A stretch of DNA of 64,000 bases from Sphingomonas carotinifaciens (GTDB lineage Bacteria; Pseudomonadota; Alphaproteobacteria; Sphingomonadales; Sphingomonadaceae). How positions within the stretch are numbered: position 1 is the first letter of the stretch; each line of letters opens with the position of its first letter. The notes below the pieces were generated by a model. That model had not been told where the DNA came from and did no database searches. It saw only the letters and a program-made list of their open reading frames with translations. Positions 45,098 to 54,375 of this stretch are shown here, one piece after another. Location: NCBI RefSeq assembly GCF_009789535.1, contig NZ_WSUT01000005.1, positions 1,735,501-1,799,500 of the forward strand, in the 5' to 3' direction. Both the position numbers and the translations under genes were made by a program.

Positions 45098-46018
45098 ATG
45101 ATCCATGTCGTCCATCACCCCGCCTATGTCTCGCCCGCGCCCGCCCGCTCCACCTATCGCTGGGGCAAGAACGGCTTGATCCGCGACCTGCTGCTGGAGG
45201 AGGGCGCACGCATCGCCTGGCACCAGCCGGAGGCGATGCCGCGCCACTGGCTGGAGGCGGTGCACGACCCCGATTATGTCGCGGAAGTGCTGGAGGCGCG
45301 GGTGCCGCCCGAAAAGACCCGCCGCATCGGCTTTCCCGTCACGCCCCCCGTCGCGCTCCGCGCGCAGATGGTGCCCGCCGGCACCTGGGCCGCCGCGCAT
45401 CTGGCGCTGTTGCACGGTTTTGCCGCCAATACCGCGGGGGGCAGCCACCATGCGCTGGCGGCGACGGGGGCGGGATATTGCGTATTCAACGACCTTGCGC
45501 TCGCCGCCGTCCGGCTGGTGGAGGAAGGTACCGTCGCCCGCATCGCGATCGTCGATTGCGACGTGCATCAGGGCGACGGCACCGCCGCGCTCACCGCCGG
45601 CCGAAGCGATATCGCGACCTATTCGATCCATGCCGAAAAGAACTTCCCCGTCCGCAAGGCGCGCTCGACGCTCGATGTCGGCCTGCCCGACGGCGTCGAT
45701 GACGATGGCTATCTCGACACGCTGGCGACCACCCTCGTGCCCTTTCTCGACGATGTCGCGCCCGACCTGATCCTCTACCAGGCCGGCGTCGATCCCTTTG
45801 CCGGCGACCGGCTCGGCCGCTTGTCGCTCAGCCTGGACGGTCTTGCCCGGCGCGAGCGGCTGATCGCCGACCTCGCCATCCGGCGTGGCGTGCCGCTCGC
45901 AAGTACGGTCGGCGGCGGTTACGGCGACGACGCGCTCGCCATCGCCCGGCGCCATGTCGATGCCATCCTGACGCTCGGCACCGCCTTTGCCCCCATTCGC
46001 ACCGGAACCCCGTCATGA
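45098..46018 (+). CDS. Histone deacetylase family (acetylpolyamine/AcuC-like) protein
   Basis: A 306-residue arginase/deacetylase-fold protein. The active site is complete: GGSHHALAATGAGYCVFNDLA (His-His), IVDCDVHQGDGTAALT (the zinc Asp and His), SIHAEKNFP, and LYQAGVDPFAGDRLG (Asp). It probably removes acetyl groups from small amines or proteins. The binding loop does not show a recognisable polyamine gate, so the substrate is open. Its stop overlaps the photolyase ATG (ATGA), so the two are co-translated. Divergent from the esterase. Confidence 0.92.
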   Translation: MIHVVHHPAYVSPAPARSTYRWGKNGLIRDLLLEEGARIAWHQPEAMPRHWLEAVHDPDYVAEVLEARVPPEKTRRIGFPVTPPVALRAQMVPAGTWAAAHLALLHGFAANTAGGSHHALAATGAGYCVFNDLALAAVRLVEEGTVARIAIVDCDVHQGDGTAALTAGRSDIATYSIHAEKNFPVRKARSTLDVGLPDGVDDDGYLDTLATTLVPFLDDVAPDLILYQAGVDPFAGDRLGRLSLSLDGLARRERLIADLAIRRGVPLASTVGGGYGDDALAIARRHVDAILTLGTAFAPIRTGTPS

Positions 46019-47379
46019 CCCAGCCCTCGATCCTCTGGTTTCGTCAGGACCTGCGCCTGCACGACCAGCCCGCCTTGTGCGCCGCCGCCGATGCCGGGCC
46101 GGTCATCCCGGTCTATGTGCTGGATGACGATGCACCCGGCGACTGGCGGATCGGCGGCGCGCAGCGCTGGTGGTTGCACCACAGCCTCCATGCGCTCGCC
46201 CGCGATCTGGAGAGCCGGGGATCGCGGCTGCTCCTGCGCCGCGGGCCCGCGGCGAAGGTGCTGGCGCAACTGGCGGGGGAAAGCGGCGCCGGCGCCATCC
46301 ATGCCATCCGCCATTACGAACCCTGGTGGCGGGCCGCCGAGGCCGATCTGGGCGAGCGGCTGTGCCTGCATGACGGCAATCATCTCGCCCCGCCCGAGGC
46401 GGTGACGACAGGGTCGGGCAAGCCGTTCCGCATCTATTCGGCTTTCTGGCGCGCGTTGCAGGCACATCTGCCGCCGGAGGCGCCACGGGAGGCGCCCGAG
46501 ACGATCCCGGCACCGGACCACTGGCCGGATAGCGATGCGCTTGCCGAATGGGCGCTGCTCCCGACCGGACCCGACTGGTCGACCGGTTTTGGCGAGGAAT
46601 GGCAACCGGGCGAGGCGCAGGCCCACGAACGCCTCGCCGATTTCGTCGACCGCGTCGCGGGCTATGAGCGGGACCGCAACCTGCCGGCGGAGGAAGGCAC
46701 CTCGCGCCTGTCGCCGCATCTCCATCACGGCGAGATATCGCCGCGCGCCGTATGGCATGCGATCGAGGGGCAGCGCGACGCGGAGAAATTCCGCAAGGAA
46801 CTCGCCTGGCGCGATTTCACCGACGGGGTGGTGATGGCGCTGCCCCGCTATGCCGACGAAAATGGCCGCGACGCCTTTGACCGGTTGCCGTGGCGCAAAG
46901 GCGCGGCGGCGCAGCGTGATCTGCGGGCGTGGCAGCGCGGCCGCACCGGCTATCCGATCGTCGATGCCGGCATGCGCCAGCTGTGGACCAGCGGCTGGAT
47001 GCACAACCGGGTGCGGATGATCGCGGCATCCTTTCTGGTAAAGCACCTGCTGATCGACTGGCGCGAGGGCGAGCGCTGGTATTGGGACTGTCTGGTCGAT
47101 GCCGATTACGGCAACAATTCGGTCAACTGGCAGTGGATCGCCGGGACCGGCATCGATGCCAACATGTTCGGCCGGATCATGGCGCCGCTCGGCCAGTCGG
47201 AGAAATTCGACGCGGGCGATTATATCCGGCGCTGGGTGCCCGAACTCGCCGACCTGTCCGACGCGCAGATCCACGATCCCGACGACGCCGCACGCCCCCA
47301 GGCCTATCCGCACAGGATCATCGGCCACCGGGAGGGGCGCGAACGGGCATTGGCCGCGGCGAAGGCGATGCGCGGCTGA
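46015..47379 (+). CDS. phrB: Deoxyribodipyrimidine photolyase (class I CPD photolyase)
   Basis: A 454-residue cryptochrome/photolyase protein. It has the N-terminal antenna domain (SILWFRQDLRLHDQPAL), then EEGTSRLSPHLHHGEISPRAVWHAI (FAD-binding), ELAWRDF, WMHNRVRMIAASFLVKHLLIDW and WYWDCLVDADYGNNSVNWQWIAGTGIDANMFGRIMAPLGQSEKFD. The last region, with AxxNxxNWQWxAGxG, is diagnostic of class I CPD photolyases. It splits cyclobutane pyrimidine dimers with blue light. Coupled by ATGA to the deacetylase gene. Confidence 0.96.
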   Translation: MTQPSILWFRQDLRLHDQPALCAAADAGPVIPVYVLDDDAPGDWRIGGAQRWWLHHSLHALARDLESRGSRLLLRRGPAAKVLAQLAGESGAGAIHAIRHYEPWWRAAEADLGERLCLHDGNHLAPPEAVTTGSGKPFRIYSAFWRALQAHLPPEAPREAPETIPAPDHWPDSDALAEWALLPTGPDWSTGFGEEWQPGEAQAHERLADFVDRVAGYERDRNLPAEEGTSRLSPHLHHGEISPRAVWHAIEGQRDAEKFRKELAWRDFTDGVVMALPRYADENGRDAFDRLPWRKGAAAQRDLRAWQRGRTGYPIVDAGMRQLWTSGWMHNRVRMIAASFLVKHLLIDWREGERWYWDCLVDADYGNNSVNWQWIAGTGIDANMFGRIMAPLGQSEKFDAGDYIRRWVPELADLSDAQIHDPDDAARPQAYPHRIIGHREGRERALAAAKAMRG

Positions 47380-47406
47380 CCCTTTTCACCCGCGCGTTCG
47401 CCGTGC

Positions 47407-48633
47407 ATGGGGCGCGCCATGAACGAAACCGTGGCGATGGTGGGGCAGGGCGGCAGCACGTCGAGTCGGATGGTCGCGCCCATCTTCCACCGGCTGCTCG
47501 ACCGCATCGACCGCGGGCTGGCGGCGGGCGCGATCGAGGCGAGCCTGCCCGATGGCACGCAGCGCCTGCTCGGCGGCCGCGCGCCCGGCCCCGTGGCGAT
47601 CGTCGCCGTGCACCGCTGGCGCGCGCTCGTCCGGCTGGCGACCGGCGGGTCGGTGGGCTGGTACGAGGGATGGGCGGCAGGCGACTGGTCCAGCCCCGAT
47701 CCGGTCCCCTTGTTCGACCTGTTCATGCGCAACCGCGTGACGCTGGGCGACGCGGCGCGCGCCGGCGGCGTGGTGAAGGTGCTGGCGCGGCTCGGCCACC
47801 GTTTCCGCCGCAACGACCGCGCCGGATCACGCCGTAACATCGCTGCCCATTATGATCTGGGCAACGACTTCTATCGCGAATGGCTCGATCCCGGCCTTAC
47901 CTATTCCAGCGCGCTGTTCACCGCGCCCGGTCAGTCGCTGGAGGCGGCGCAGGACGCCAAGCTGCGCGCGGTGCTGGACCGCACCGGTGCGAAACCGGGC
48001 GATACCATCCTGGAGGTCGGCTGCGGCTGGGGCTCGTTCGCCGCGCTTGCGGCAGGTGCCGGCGTCGGCGTTCATTGCCTGACGCTGTCCACCGAGCAGA
48101 AGGCGGTGGTCGATGCGCGCGGCCTGCCCGGCGTTTCCGTCTCGCTGACCGACTATCGCGACGCGACCGGCACCTATGACGCCATCGCCAGCATCGAGAT
48201 GGTGGAGGCGGTCGGCCAGGAATATTGGGCCGCCTATCTCGACATGATCGCATCGCGCCTGAAGCCCGGTGGGCGCGCCGCGATCCAGTATATCACCATC
48301 GCCGACGACGTGTTTCCCGCCTATGCGGACAGCGTCGACTTCATCCAGCGCTACGTCTTTCCCGGCGGCATGCTTCTTTCCGAATCCCGTTTCCGCCGGC
48401 TCGCACAAGCACGCGGACTGCACTGGGACGCACCCCATGCCTTCGGCCTCGACTATGCCGAAACGCTGCGTCTCTGGCGCGAACGCTTCGATGTGGCGGT
48501 GGCGGAGGGGCGATTGCCCGCCCGTTTCGACGCGCGGTTCGTCGCGCTGTGGCGCTATTATCTGATGTATTGCGAGGGCGGTTTTCGCGGCGGCGGCATC
48601 GATGTCGCGCAGGTCACTTTGGTGAAGCGCTGA
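47407..48633 (+). CDS. Cyclopropane-fatty-acid-synthase-like SAM methyltransferase
   Basis: A 408-residue protein of the CFA synthase/mycolic-acid cyclopropane family. RNIAAHYDLGNDFYREWLDPGLTYSSALF is the family signature, followed by motif I ILEVGCGWGSFAALAA, LTLSTEQKAVV, SIEMVEAVGQEYWAAYLDMI, ITIADDVFPAYADSVDFIQRYVFPGGMLLS. It methylates or cyclopropanates unsaturated acyl chains of membrane phospholipids. It lies 27 nt after the photolyase gene, same direction. A photolyase and a CFA-type enzyme side by side is common in light- and stress-inducible blocks. Start ATG 47407 or 47419. Confidence 0.92.
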   Translation: MGRAMNETVAMVGQGGSTSSRMVAPIFHRLLDRIDRGLAAGAIEASLPDGTQRLLGGRAPGPVAIVAVHRWRALVRLATGGSVGWYEGWAAGDWSSPDPVPLFDLFMRNRVTLGDAARAGGVVKVLARLGHRFRRNDRAGSRRNIAAHYDLGNDFYREWLDPGLTYSSALFTAPGQSLEAAQDAKLRAVLDRTGAKPGDTILEVGCGWGSFAALAAGAGVGVHCLTLSTEQKAVVDARGLPGVSVSLTDYRDATGTYDAIASIEMVEAVGQEYWAAYLDMIASRLKPGGRAAIQYITIADDVFPAYADSVDFIQRYVFPGGMLLSESRFRRLAQARGLHWDAPHAFGLDYAETLRLWRERFDVAVAEGRLPARFDARFVALWRYYLMYCEGGFRGGGIDVAQVTLVKR

Positions 48634-48636
48634 GCG

Positions 48637-48777
48637 CTACCGCGCCTTGCGACAGCGGTCCGAGCAATAGACGACCTGGTCCCAGTCGCGCGCCCATTTC
48701 TTGCGCCAGGTGAACGGCCGCCCGCAGGCGGGACAGAGCTTGGTGGGCAGGTCCCGCTTGGCGACGCCGTTCGGCAT
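48637..48777 (-). CDS. DUF2256 zinc-finger-like mini-protein, 46 residues
   Basis: A 46-residue protein: [19 protein letters not shown], then [27 protein letters not shown]. Two CxxC/CxxxC pairs (CPAC and CSDRC) can bind one zinc. This is the DUF2256 pattern (K-x-L-P-x-K-x-C-x-x-C-x-R-P-F-x-W-R-K-K-W). Homologues are frequently next to photolyase/cryptochrome genes, as here. The ATG overlaps the aroB stop (TGATG), so it is probably translated with aroB. Function unknown. Confidence 0.88.
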   Translation of the reverse strand: MPNGVAKRDLPTKLCPACGRPFTWRKKWARDWDQVVYCSDRCRKAR

Positions 48778-49877
48778 CAGCGCGGCTCTTCGTCCAGAAA
48801 CGCGGCGACGTCGGCCAGATCGACCGTCTTGTCGAGAAAGGTCTGGCCGATCCCGCGCGCCAGCAGGAAGGGCAGGGTGCCCGCATTCATCTTCTTGTCG
48901 TGCCGCATATGCGCGACCAACGTCTCGCCGGATGCGGCGATCCCCGCCGCGGCCAGCCCGTCCGGCAGGCCGCTCGCGCGCATGTGCGCCGCCACCCGCA
49001 TCGCCTCCTGCCCCGAACACAGCCCCAGCCGCGCCGAATAACGAAAGGCGAGCGCACATCCCGCCGCCACCCCCTCACCATGCAGCAACCGGTCGGAGAA
49101 CCCGGCCTCCGCCTCCAGCGCATGCCCGAAGGTATGCCCCAGGTTCAGCAGCGCCCTGATCCCCGCCGTCTCATGCTCGTCCGCCGCGACGATGCGCGCC
49201 TTGGCCGCCACCGCATGCGCGATCGCATGAACCCGCGCCTCGGCCTCTCCCGCAAACAGCGCCCCGGCATGCCCCTCGCACCATTCAAAGAACGCAAAGT
49301 CGTCTATCAACCCATACTTCACCACCTCCCCATACCCGGCCCGCACCTCGCGCACCCCCAACGTATCCAACACGTCCGGGTCGATCAGCACCATGGCGGG
49401 CTGGTGGAACGCGCCGATCAGGTTCTTGCCCGCGCGCGTGTTGATCGCGGTCTTGCCGCCCACCGACGAATCGACCTGCGCCAGCAGCGTCGTCGGGATT
49501 TGTACGAAGCGGCATCCGCGCTTGAGGATCGCGCAGGCGAAGCCGACCAGATCACCGATCACCCCGCCGCCAAGGGCCACGACATGATCCTGCCGCTCGA
49601 CGCCGAGTTCGAGCAGGCGGTCGCAAAGCTGCTCCAGGATCGGCCAGCTCTTCGTCTTTTCCCCCGGCGGCAGCACGATCGCCTCGCTGGCAACGCCGGC
49701 CGCAGTCAGGGCGGCCTGCAGGGTGGCGAGGTGCGGGCGCACATTCTCGTCGGTGACGATCGCCATCGTGCGACCGCGCGCCAGCGGCACCAGATATTCC
49801 GCGGCGCGTGTCAGCAGGCCGGCCTCGATATGGATCGGATAGCTGCGCGCGCCGAGCGCGACGGTGACGGTCTTCAT
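48777..49877 (-). CDS. aroB: 3-dehydroquinate synthase
   Basis: A 366-residue AroB. It has [56 protein letters not shown] (NAD site), [64 protein letters not shown] and [12 protein letters not shown], which place the zinc and catalytic residues. It cyclises DAHP to 3-dehydroquinate in the shikimate pathway. Its ATG overlaps the aroK stop (ATGA), giving the usual aroK-aroB order. Typical length. Confidence 0.98.
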   Translation of the reverse strand: MKTVTVALGARSYPIHIEAGLLTRAAEYLVPLARGRTMAIVTDENVRPHLATLQAALTAAGVASEAIVLPPGEKTKSWPILEQLCDRLLELGVERQDHVVALGGGVIGDLVGFACAILKRGCRFVQIPTTLLAQVDSSVGGKTAINTRAGKNLIGAFHQPAMVLIDPDVLDTLGVREVRAGYGEVVKYGLIDDFAFFEWCEGHAGALFAGEAEARVHAIAHAVAAKARIVAADEHETAGIRALLNLGHTFGHALEAEAGFSDRLLHGEGVAAGCALAFRYSARLGLCSGQEAMRVAAHMRASGLPDGLAAAGIAASGETLVAHMRHDKKMNAGTLPFLLARGIGQTFLDKTVDLADVAAFLDEEPR

Positions 49878-50416
49878 CGTCCGATGGCCTTCAGGATGGC
49901 GGCGACCGTTGCTTCATGGGGGCCGCGGTGGCTGGATACGTGGATGGGGGCGAGCGCGTAGATCGGGTTCCGCTTGGCGGCGAGGTCGGCCAGCACCTGC
50001 CGAGGATCGCGACCGCGCAGCAGCGGGCGGGTATCGCGCTTGCGTACCCGTTCGACCAGCACGTCGGTGTTGGCGGTCAGCCAGATGGCGGTCGCCTGTT
50101 CCAGGATCAGCGCGCGCGTCTCGTCGTTGATGAACGCGCCGCCGCCGGTGGCGATCACCTTCGGGCGGCCATCGACCAGCCGCGCGATCACCCGCCGCTC
50201 GCCGTCGCGAAAATGCGCCTCGCCGAATTTTTCGAACATGTCGGCGATGGTCATGCCCGCCGCCGCCTCGATCTCGTGGTCGGCATCGACAAACGGAACG
50301 CGCAGGCGGGCGGCCAGACGGCGGCCGACGGTGGACTTGCCCACGCCCATCAGCCCGACCAGCACGATCGGCTGGCCGTCCCATGAGGCGGGGGCGGGGT
50401 TGTGGCTTTGCAACAT
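49874..50416 (-). CDS. aroK: Shikimate kinase
   Basis: A 180-residue NMP-kinase-type enzyme with P-loop VGLMGVGKSTVGRRLA, the shikimate-binding DADHEIEAAAGMTIADMFEKFGEAHFRDGERRVI, ATGGGAFI, and the lid RDTRPLLRGRDPRQVL. It phosphorylates shikimate at the 3-OH. Start ATG 50416 gives a 20-residue N-terminal lead (MLQSHNPAPASWDGQPIVLV) before the P-loop, slightly longer than E. coli AroK. No strong Shine-Dalgarno sequence is visible. It is divergent from the 44-residue gene, with 80 nt between. Confidence 0.96.
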   Translation of the reverse strand: MLQSHNPAPASWDGQPIVLVGLMGVGKSTVGRRLAARLRVPFVDADHEIEAAAGMTIADMFEKFGEAHFRDGERRVIARLVDGRPKVIATGGGAFINDETRALILEQATAIWLTANTDVLVERVRKRDTRPLLRGRDPRQVLADLAAKRNPIYALAPIHVSSHRGPHEATVAAILKAIGR

Positions 50417-50496
50417 CGCCGCCTGCGCTATACAGCGGGACCGCGCCCGGCAACATCCGCCGGGCAACATTGCTTCATAGCCAAGGTTTGCGTCCC

Positions 50497-50631
50497 ATGT
50501 CCCGCCTGGTCATCTCGCTTGTCGTCATCGTGGTCGTGGTCGTGGGTGGCATGGCGCTGCTGGGCGGTCGCGCCACCGAACGTCCGACGACCCAGGTCGA
50601 GAAGGCGGTCTCGCTTGCCAATCTCCAGTAA
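50497..50631 (+). CDS. 44-residue single-pass membrane peptide
   Basis: A 44-residue product: MSRLVISLVVIVVVVVGGMALLGG is a single hydrophobic segment, followed by RATERPTTQVEKAVSLANLQ, a charged tail probably on the periplasmic side. No domain is recognised. Its 3' end overlaps the start of the next gene by 17 nt in another frame, so the two look co-expressed. The hydrophobic N-terminus could also be an uncleaved signal anchor. Confidence 0.6.
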   Translation: MSRLVISLVVIVVVVVGGMALLGGRATERPTTQVEKAVSLANLQ

Positions 50632-52393
50632 GCGCGCGGTTTTCCTGACGTTGGGGCTGGTGAGCGCGGCTGCGCTCGCCTCGGCGCAGGATCGGCCCGA
50701 ATCGCTGCTTCCACCCGGCTTCGGTGATCCGGCGCCAAGCCCGACCCCGGCACCGGCAGGATCGCTTCCGCCGCCGTCGGTCGCGCGGCCCGATCCACCC
50801 GGCGCGGTGGTGCAGCCGCTGCCGGTGGACACGCCCAGCCCGACGCCGTCGCCCACGCCCAGCCCCGTCGATCCGGCCATTGCCGCCCAATATGAGATGC
50901 CGGGCTATGCTCGCCGCTCGCTGGATCTGATCGGGCCGGCGGGTATGCGCGAGGGCGGGGTGGACGCCGCGGCATTCGCCACGGCCAATGGGCGCTTTGC
51001 CGAACAGTTGATGCGGCGCCTGAGCGCACCGCTGCCGTCGCGCTGGATGTCGATCCTGTTGCGGCGCACGCTGGCAGCGCGTCTGGTCAAGCCCGAAGCC
51101 GTGAACGGCGCCGATTTCGCCGCGGAGCGTGCCTGGCTGTTGCTGCGCATGGGCGAATCGGCTCCGGCCCGCGCCGTGGTGCAGGGTGTCGACACTGCGA
51201 ACTACACGCCCAAATTGTACCAAGTTGCGATGAACGCGATGCTGGCGACGGGGGATGCGGCGGGGTTGTGTCCGTTGGCGGCGGGGGGCGCGGCGGTGAC
51301 GCGGGAGGGCGGCTGGATGGTGGCGCAGGCGATGTGCGCCGGGCTGGAGGGTCAGTCGGCCGAGGCGACGGCTGCGATGCGGGTCGTTCGCCGACGTCGC
51401 CTGGGCGAGGATATCGACCGCAAGCTGGCGGAAAAGGTGATCGGCGCCGGCGCGAACAGCCGGCGCGCGGTGACCATCGAATGGGGCGGCGTCGACCGCC
51501 TGACCGTCTGGCGCTTCGGCCTGGCGAACGCGACCGGCGTCGCCATCCCGGACGAGATGCTGGACGGCGTCGGACCGCAGGCGCGGCTCTGGCTGGCGCA
51601 ATCCCCGATGCTGCCGCTGGCGGAGCGACTGCCGCTGGCGGAGCGTGCCGCGGCACAGGGCGTGTTCTCCAATGTCGCGCTGGTCGATCTGTACGGCAGC
51701 GTCGCGGACGATGATTCGGCCCCCAATGCCGCCAGTGCCGTCGCGAACGATCTGCGCACCGCCTACACGGCCGGCGACGCGGGTGGACGGCTGGCGGCGC
51801 TGCGCCAGATCTGGGGCAGCGAGCCGCGGACACGCTATGACCGGCTGGTGCTGACCGCGCGGGCGGCGGCGCGCCTGCCGGTGGCCGCCGAGAGCGAGGA
51901 TGGCGACCGGCTGGTCGCGTCGATGCTGTCGGCGGGGCTGGATCGCAGCGCGGCGCGGTGGCGCAGCGCGGTGACGGCAGGCGGCGACGCCTGGGCGATG
52001 ATCCTGCTTGCCGATCCCGATGCGCAGTCCAGCATCAGCTATGACGACATGGCCGTCTATGGCGGCAGCGGCGGCGATTCGCGCCGCAAGCAGCAGATGC
52101 TGTTTGCCGGCCTTGCGGGCCTCGGCCGGATGAGCGCCGAGGATGCCGAGCGTGCCGCGCAGGCGCTGGACGTGCGGATCGGCGCGCAGAATAGCTGGAC
52201 CCGCGCAATGGACCGCGCGGTGGAGCGCGACCAGCCCGGCATGGTCGTGCTGCTGGCCGCGATCGGCATGCAGACCGGCGACTGGCGCGGCGTGCCGCCA
52301 CAGGCGCTGTACCGCATCATCAGTGCGCTGCGCGCCGTCGGCTTCGACGGCGAGGCACGGATGATCGCGGCCGAGGCGATCGCCCGGACGTGA
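50615..52393 (+). CDS. Exported protein of unknown function, 592 residues
   Basis: I do not recognise a family. The start is inferred as TTG 50615, which gives MPISSKRAVFLTLGLVSAAALASAQDR, a normal Sec signal peptide with cleavage after ASA; no ATG fits. A Pro/Ser/Thr-rich linker follows (SPTPAPAGSLPPPSVARPDPP, SPTPSPTPSP). The rest is alpha-helical and alanine/leucine-rich (AERAWLLLRMGESAPARAVVQGVD, LAERLPLAERAAAQGVFSNVALVDLYG), suggesting TPR-like helical repeats. It is immediately upstream of xerD (GTGA overlap). Probably a periplasmic scaffold, but that is inference. Confidence 0.7.
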   Translation: MPISSKRAVFLTLGLVSAAALASAQDRPESLLPPGFGDPAPSPTPAPAGSLPPPSVARPDPPGAVVQPLPVDTPSPTPSPTPSPVDPAIAAQYEMPGYARRSLDLIGPAGMREGGVDAAAFATANGRFAEQLMRRLSAPLPSRWMSILLRRTLAARLVKPEAVNGADFAAERAWLLLRMGESAPARAVVQGVDTANYTPKLYQVAMNAMLATGDAAGLCPLAAGGAAVTREGGWMVAQAMCAGLEGQSAEATAAMRVVRRRRLGEDIDRKLAEKVIGAGANSRRAVTIEWGGVDRLTVWRFGLANATGVAIPDEMLDGVGPQARLWLAQSPMLPLAERLPLAERAAAQGVFSNVALVDLYGSVADDDSAPNAASAVANDLRTAYTAGDAGGRLAALRQIWGSEPRTRYDRLVLTARAAARLPVAAESEDGDRLVASMLSAGLDRSAARWRSAVTAGGDAWAMILLADPDAQSSISYDDMAVYGGSGGDSRRKQQMLFAGLAGLGRMSAEDAERAAQALDVRIGAQNSWTRAMDRAVERDQPGMVVLLAAIGMQTGDWRGVPPQALYRIISALRAVGFDGEARMIAAEAIART

Positions 52394-53295
52394 CCGGCCC
52401 TGCGGACCGCGCGCTGATCGACCGGTTCCTGGAGATGATGGCGGCGGAGACGGGCGCGGCGGCGAACACCGTCGCGGCCTATCGCAGCGACCTGTCCCTG
52501 GCATCGCAGGTGCTGGACGGCGGATTGGCACGGGCCGATGCGGATGCGATCGCGACGCTGACCCATGAATGGCGCGACCTGTCGCATGCCAGCGTGGCCC
52601 GCAAATCCTCCGCCTTGCGTCGTTTCTTCGCGTTCCTGCACGAGGAAGGGCACCGGGCGGACGATCCCGGCACCGCATTGCCACGGCCGGGCACGCGGCG
52701 CGCGCTGCCCAAGGTGTTGAGCCACGCCGATGTCGATCGCCTGTTCGCCGCCATTGCCGAGCGGCTGGCGGTGGCGCACCCGGCCGCCAATGATCTGCGC
52801 CTGTCCGCGCTGGTGGAGCTGCTCTACGGATCGGGCCTGCGTGCCAGCGAGCTGGTCGCGCTGCCCCGCGGGGCGGTTCATCCCGACCGGCCGTTCCTGA
52901 TCCTGCGCGGCAAGGGCGGTCGTGAGCGCATGGTGCCGATATCGGACCGGGCGCGCGCGGCGGTGGCGGCGTGGCGCGCGCATGTCGCCACCGACCGCGC
53001 CTGGCTGTTCCCCAGCGGCAAGGGGCATCTGACCCGGATCCGGTTGTACCAGTTGCTGAAGGCGCTGGCGGCGGAAGCGGGGGTGCCCCCCGACCGGGTC
53101 AGCCCGCACATCCTGCGCCACGCGTTCGCCACCCATCTGCTGGAGGGGGGCGCGGACCTGCGCGCCTTGCAGGCGATGCTGGGGCATGCGGACATCGCCA
53201 CCACCGAAATCTACACCCATGTCGATGCCGCGCGACTGGTCGAACTGGTGAATACGCGTCACCCGCTGGTCGATTTGGCCGCGCGCGACGCCTGA
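52390..53295 (+). CDS. xerD: Site-specific tyrosine recombinase XerD
   Basis: A 301-residue tyrosine recombinase. An N-terminal SAM-like domain (LIDRFLEMMAAETGAAANTVAAYRSDLSLA) leads to the catalytic domain with Arg in GSGLRASEL, Lys in RGKGGRERMVP, HILRHAFATHLLEGGADLRALQAMLGHADIATTEIYTHV (His-x2-Arg, His, and the nucleophile Tyr). With XerC it resolves chromosome dimers at dif. Length and motifs match XerD rather than a phage integrase, and there are no mobile-element neighbours. GTG start overlaps the previous stop. Confidence 0.95.
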   Translation: MTGPADRALIDRFLEMMAAETGAAANTVAAYRSDLSLASQVLDGGLARADADAIATLTHEWRDLSHASVARKSSALRRFFAFLHEEGHRADDPGTALPRPGTRRALPKVLSHADVDRLFAAIAERLAVAHPAANDLRLSALVELLYGSGLRASELVALPRGAVHPDRPFLILRGKGGRERMVPISDRARAAVAAWRAHVATDRAWLFPSGKGHLTRIRLYQLLKALAAEAGVPPDRVSPHILRHAFATHLLEGGADLRALQAMLGHADIATTEIYTHVDAARLVELVNTRHPLVDLAARDA

Positions 53296-53346
53296 GGGGG
53301 GTGCGCCCTCGTTGATTTTCCGGCCGGTGCACCGTAGGCGCGCGGA

Positions 53347-54294
53347 ATGCCTAGCTTCCTCGACTTCGAGAAACCGATCGCCGAGCTGCAGAACCGGATC
53401 GACGAGCTGCGGGAAACCGCCGCCGACGGCACGGTGGACATCGCAGCCGAGATCGCCCGTTTGCAGACCAAATCCGACAAGCTGTTGCGCGATACCTTTG
53501 CCAAGCTGACGCCGTGGCAGAAGACGCAGGTGGCCCGTCATCCCGAACGGCCGCACTTCAAGCATTATGTCGCGGCGCTGTTCGACGAGTTCGTGCCATT
53601 GGCCGGCGACCGGGCCTTTGCCGACGATCAGGCGATTCTGGGCGGTTTCGCCACGTTTCGCGGTCGCCGCGTCATGGTGCTCGGCCATGAGAAGGGCGAG
53701 GATACCGCCACGCGCCTTCGCCACAATTTCGGGATGGGCAAGCCGGAAGGGTATCGCAAGGCGATCCGGCTGGTCGAACTGGCCGATCGATTCGGCCTGC
53801 CGATCGTGACTTTGGTCGATACGTCCGGTGCGTTTCCCGGCATCCAGGCCGAGGAACGCGGCCAGGCGGAGGCGATTGCGCGTTCGACCGAGGCATGCCT
53901 GGCGGCAGGTGTCCCGGTGGTGTCGGCGATCGTCGGCGAAGGCGGCTCGGGCGGCGCGGTCGCGCTGGCGGCGGGCAACCGGGTGCTGATGTTCGAGCAT
54001 GCGGTCTATTCGGTGATCAGCCCGGAGGGTTGCGCATCGATCCTGTGGCGCACCGCCGACAAGGCGCCGGAGGCGGCCGAGGCGATGAAGATGACCGCAC
54101 AGGACCTGAAGGCGCTGGGCGTCATCGACACGATCGTCGCCGAGCCGGTGGGTGGCGCGCACCGGGATCGGGGTGCGGCGATCGGCGCACTCGGCGATGC
54201 GCTATCGGGTGCGCTGGGCGATCTGGACGGATTGAGCGCGGCGGAGTTGAAGCGGGCGCGTGCCGCCAAGTTCCTGGCGATGGGCCGGCTGTAA
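53347..54294 (+). CDS. accA: Acetyl-CoA carboxylase carboxyltransferase subunit alpha
   Basis: A 315-residue AccA. It has [116 protein letters not shown] and [38 protein letters not shown]. These are diagnostic. With AccD it transfers the carboxyl group from biotin to acetyl-CoA for fatty acid synthesis. It is followed by a strong bidirectional terminator, so it probably forms its own transcription end. Typical length. Confidence 0.98.
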   Translation: MPSFLDFEKPIAELQNRIDELRETAADGTVDIAAEIARLQTKSDKLLRDTFAKLTPWQKTQVARHPERPHFKHYVAALFDEFVPLAGDRAFADDQAILGGFATFRGRRVMVLGHEKGEDTATRLRHNFGMGKPEGYRKAIRLVELADRFGLPIVTLVDTSGAFPGIQAEERGQAEAIARSTEACLAAGVPVVSAIVGEGGSGGAVALAAGNRVLMFEHAVYSVISPEGCASILWRTADKAPEAAEAMKMTAQDLKALGVIDTIVAEPVGGAHRDRGAAIGALGDALSGALGDLDGLSAAELKRARAAKFLAMGRL

Positions 54295-54318
54295 CCCAGT
54301 TCATCGCAGGCCAAGCAA

Positions 54319-54354
54319 AAAGGGGCGGCGGAACCATCGTTCCGCCGCCCCTTT
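54319..54354. terminator. Bidirectional intrinsic terminator between accA and the Flp pilin
   Basis: AAAGGGGCGGCGGAAC (54319-54334) and GTTCCGCCGCCCCTTT (54339-54354) form a perfect 16-bp stem with loop CATC. A-rich sequence on one side and T-rich sequence on the other mean it can terminate accA rightward and the pilin leftward. Confidence 0.9.
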
Positions 54355-54375
54355 GCTTGTCAGAGCAAGATCGGC

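Noticed and set aside
50410..50470. Three copies of GCAACAT between aroK and the 44-residue gene
   Set aside because: Spacings of 40 and 14 bp are not regular and one copy is in the aroK start codon. Too short to exceed chance.
52390..53295. A tyrosine recombinase as a sign of an integrated element
   Set aside because: Length, catalytic residues and housekeeping neighbours (accA, aroK) fit chromosomal XerD. No attachment repeats are seen near the tRNA genes.
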